The notes under the pieces: model-generated
The model's database searches: none
The model's input: only the letters and a program-made list of their open reading frames with translations
Told to the model about the DNA's origin: nothing
Shown: positions 5,787-6,559 of the stretch, one piece after another
How positions within the stretch are numbered: position 1 is the first letter of the stretch
Layout: each line of letters begins with the position of its first letter
Source of the DNA: Anaerolineales bacterium
Lineage (GTDB): Bacteria > Chloroflexota > Anaerolineae > 4572-78 > J111
Assembly: GCA_012032575.1 (NCBI GenBank)
Contig: JAAUSP010000438.1
Span: 1-6,559 of the forward strand
Reading direction: 5' to 3'
DNA: 6,559 bases
Made by a program: the position numbers and the translations under genes

Positions 5787-6559
5787 CTGATTGGCTCTAG
5801 CTGAAACGGCTGAACCTGCTCGCGCAGGTGCTCCGGCACGTGGACAGACAGCCGGGTGCCCTCGGCTTCGTGGCTTTCATGATGGATGATGGCCTGCTCG
5901 TGTAACAGCGAAACCACATCGCCCCGGTTGTAGGGGATGAGCAGTTCCATTGTCCGGTGGCCGGACTGTAACACCCCTTCGATGCGGGCCAAAAGAGCCG
6001 GCAGGCCCTGCCCGGTTTTGGCGCTGATGCCCAGGCTGTTGGGGTATTGGGCCAACTGCTCGATGGCTTCGTCCGGGTTTTCCAGCCGGTCAATTTTATT
6101 CAAAGCGACCAGCAGCGGCGCAGTGGTTGCCCCAATTTCGGCCAGGGTATCCGCAACGGTGGCGGCCTGTTCGGCGGCGTTTTGATGGGTAATATCCACC
6201 ACGTGGAGAATCAAATCCGCCTCGGAAATTTCTTCCAGGGTGGCCCGGAACGCCGCAACCAGGTCGGTCGGCAGCTTTTGGATAAACCCCACGGTGTCGC
6301 TGAACAGCACTTCGAGACCGCTGGTCAGGGGAACCCGCCGGGTGGTCGGGTCGAGCGTGGCAAAAAGCTGGTCGGCAGCGTAGACATCAGCTTGAGCTAA
6401 CGCGTTGAGCAGGGTGCTTTTGCCGGCGTTGGTGTAGCCGACAATCGCCACCACCGGCACCCCGGCCCGCTGCCGCTGTTGGCGGTGGCGGGCGCGGTGG
6501 GCGCGCACCTTTTCCAGTTCGTCTTTGAGGTGAGCGATGCGGTGGCCGATTTCGCGGCG
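5780..6559 (-). CDS. hflX: GTPase HflX, C-terminal part (5' end outside window)
   Basis: The frame is open to the window edge; 259 residues are visible and roughly 170-190 N-terminal residues should lie beyond. The GTG at 6508 is not a start, because RREIGHRIAHLKDELEKVRA upstream of and through it is the conserved coiled linker of HflX. All G motifs are present, numbered in the visible fragment: P-loop GYTNAGKST (41-49), G2 region FATLDPTTR (66-74), G3 DTVGF (88-92), G4 NKID (154-157) and G5 SAK (179-181). A C-terminal domain of about 75 residues follows. HflX is a cytosolic GTPase that binds the 50S ribosomal subunit and, in studied bacteria, splits stalled or stress-arrested 70S ribosomes. 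It appears to be first (within the window) in a minus-strand run with three membrane/lipid-type genes. The stop is TAA at 5780-5782. Confidence 0.95.
   Translation of the reverse strand, partial: RREIGHRIAHLKDELEKVRAHRARHRQQRQRAGVPVVAIVGYTNAGKSTLLNALAQADVYAADQLFATLDPTTRRVPLTSGLEVLFSDTVGFIQKLPTDLVAAFRATLEEISEADLILHVVDITHQNAAEQAATVADTLAEIGATTAPLLVALNKIDRLENPDEAIEQLAQYPNSLGISAKTGQGLPALLARIEGVLQSGHRTMELLIPYNRGDVVSLLHEQAIIHHESHEAEGTRLSVHVPEHLREQVQPFQLEPIRR

Noticed and set aside
6047..6400. Plus-strand open frame of 117 codons opposite hflX
   Set aside because: It is the complement of a fully conserved GTPase domain in GC-rich DNA, where long antisense frames are common.
1..6559. Search for CRISPR arrays, tRNA/rRNA, insertion sequences, toxin-antitoxin or defence genes
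   Set aside because: No regularly spaced repeats, terminal inverted repeats, transposase or integrase motifs, or tRNA-like folds were seen. Nothing in the window supports a novel defence or mobile system.

Overview
The window looks like chromosomal DNA from a member of the Chloroflexota, probably an Anaerolineae-type lineage. This is inferred from gene content and protein style: a stand-alone DUF2344 protein, an HflX typical of the phylum, and a secreted protein with an Ig-like domain and an alanine/proline-rich linker. There is no rRNA or other marker to prove it. Most of the DNA is GC-rich (hand-counted 60-base lines in three genes give 63-67 %). The exception is the large gene at 2731-4926, where sampled lines give 40-48 %.

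Layout, plus strand. Positions 1-305 hold the C-terminal end of a DUF5996-family protein. It is followed closely by a NUDIX hydrolase (321-761) and a DUF2344/TIGR03936 protein (758-1435), which overlap by four bases. This run ends in a good intrinsic terminator (1501-1542). The terminator's 3' arm also serves as the -35 region of a near-consensus sigma-70-type promoter (1528-1556). That promoter drives a secreted 344-residue protein (1617-2651) with a signal peptide, an Ig-like domain, an Ala/Pro linker and a C-terminal LPATG-plus-transmembrane sorting-like tail. A strong hairpin with T-runs on both sides (2667-2712) separates it from the convergent minus-strand genes.

Layout, minus strand (reading from the right end). 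The run is an hflX GTPase (5' end outside the window), a 59-residue two-helix membrane protein (5539-5718), a PF06475 putative glycolipid-binding protein (4963-5535), and a 731-residue polytopic membrane protein with a C-terminal spermidine-synthase-like methyltransferase-fold domain (2731-4926). Gaps are 61, 3 and 36 bases, so a single transcription unit is plausible. A weak hairpin after hflX may reduce read-through.

How they may work together: the plus-strand trio looks like housekeeping genes that travel together (nucleotide-derivative clean-up and an RNA/radical-SAM-associated factor). The last three minus-strand genes are biased toward membrane or lipid function, but no pathway can be assigned. 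I see no RNA gene, CRISPR array, insertion sequence or phage element, and no clear evidence of an undescribed defence or mobile system. The most unusual items are the spermidine-synthase-like gene, which lacks key aminopropyltransferase residues, and the sortase-like surface protein.
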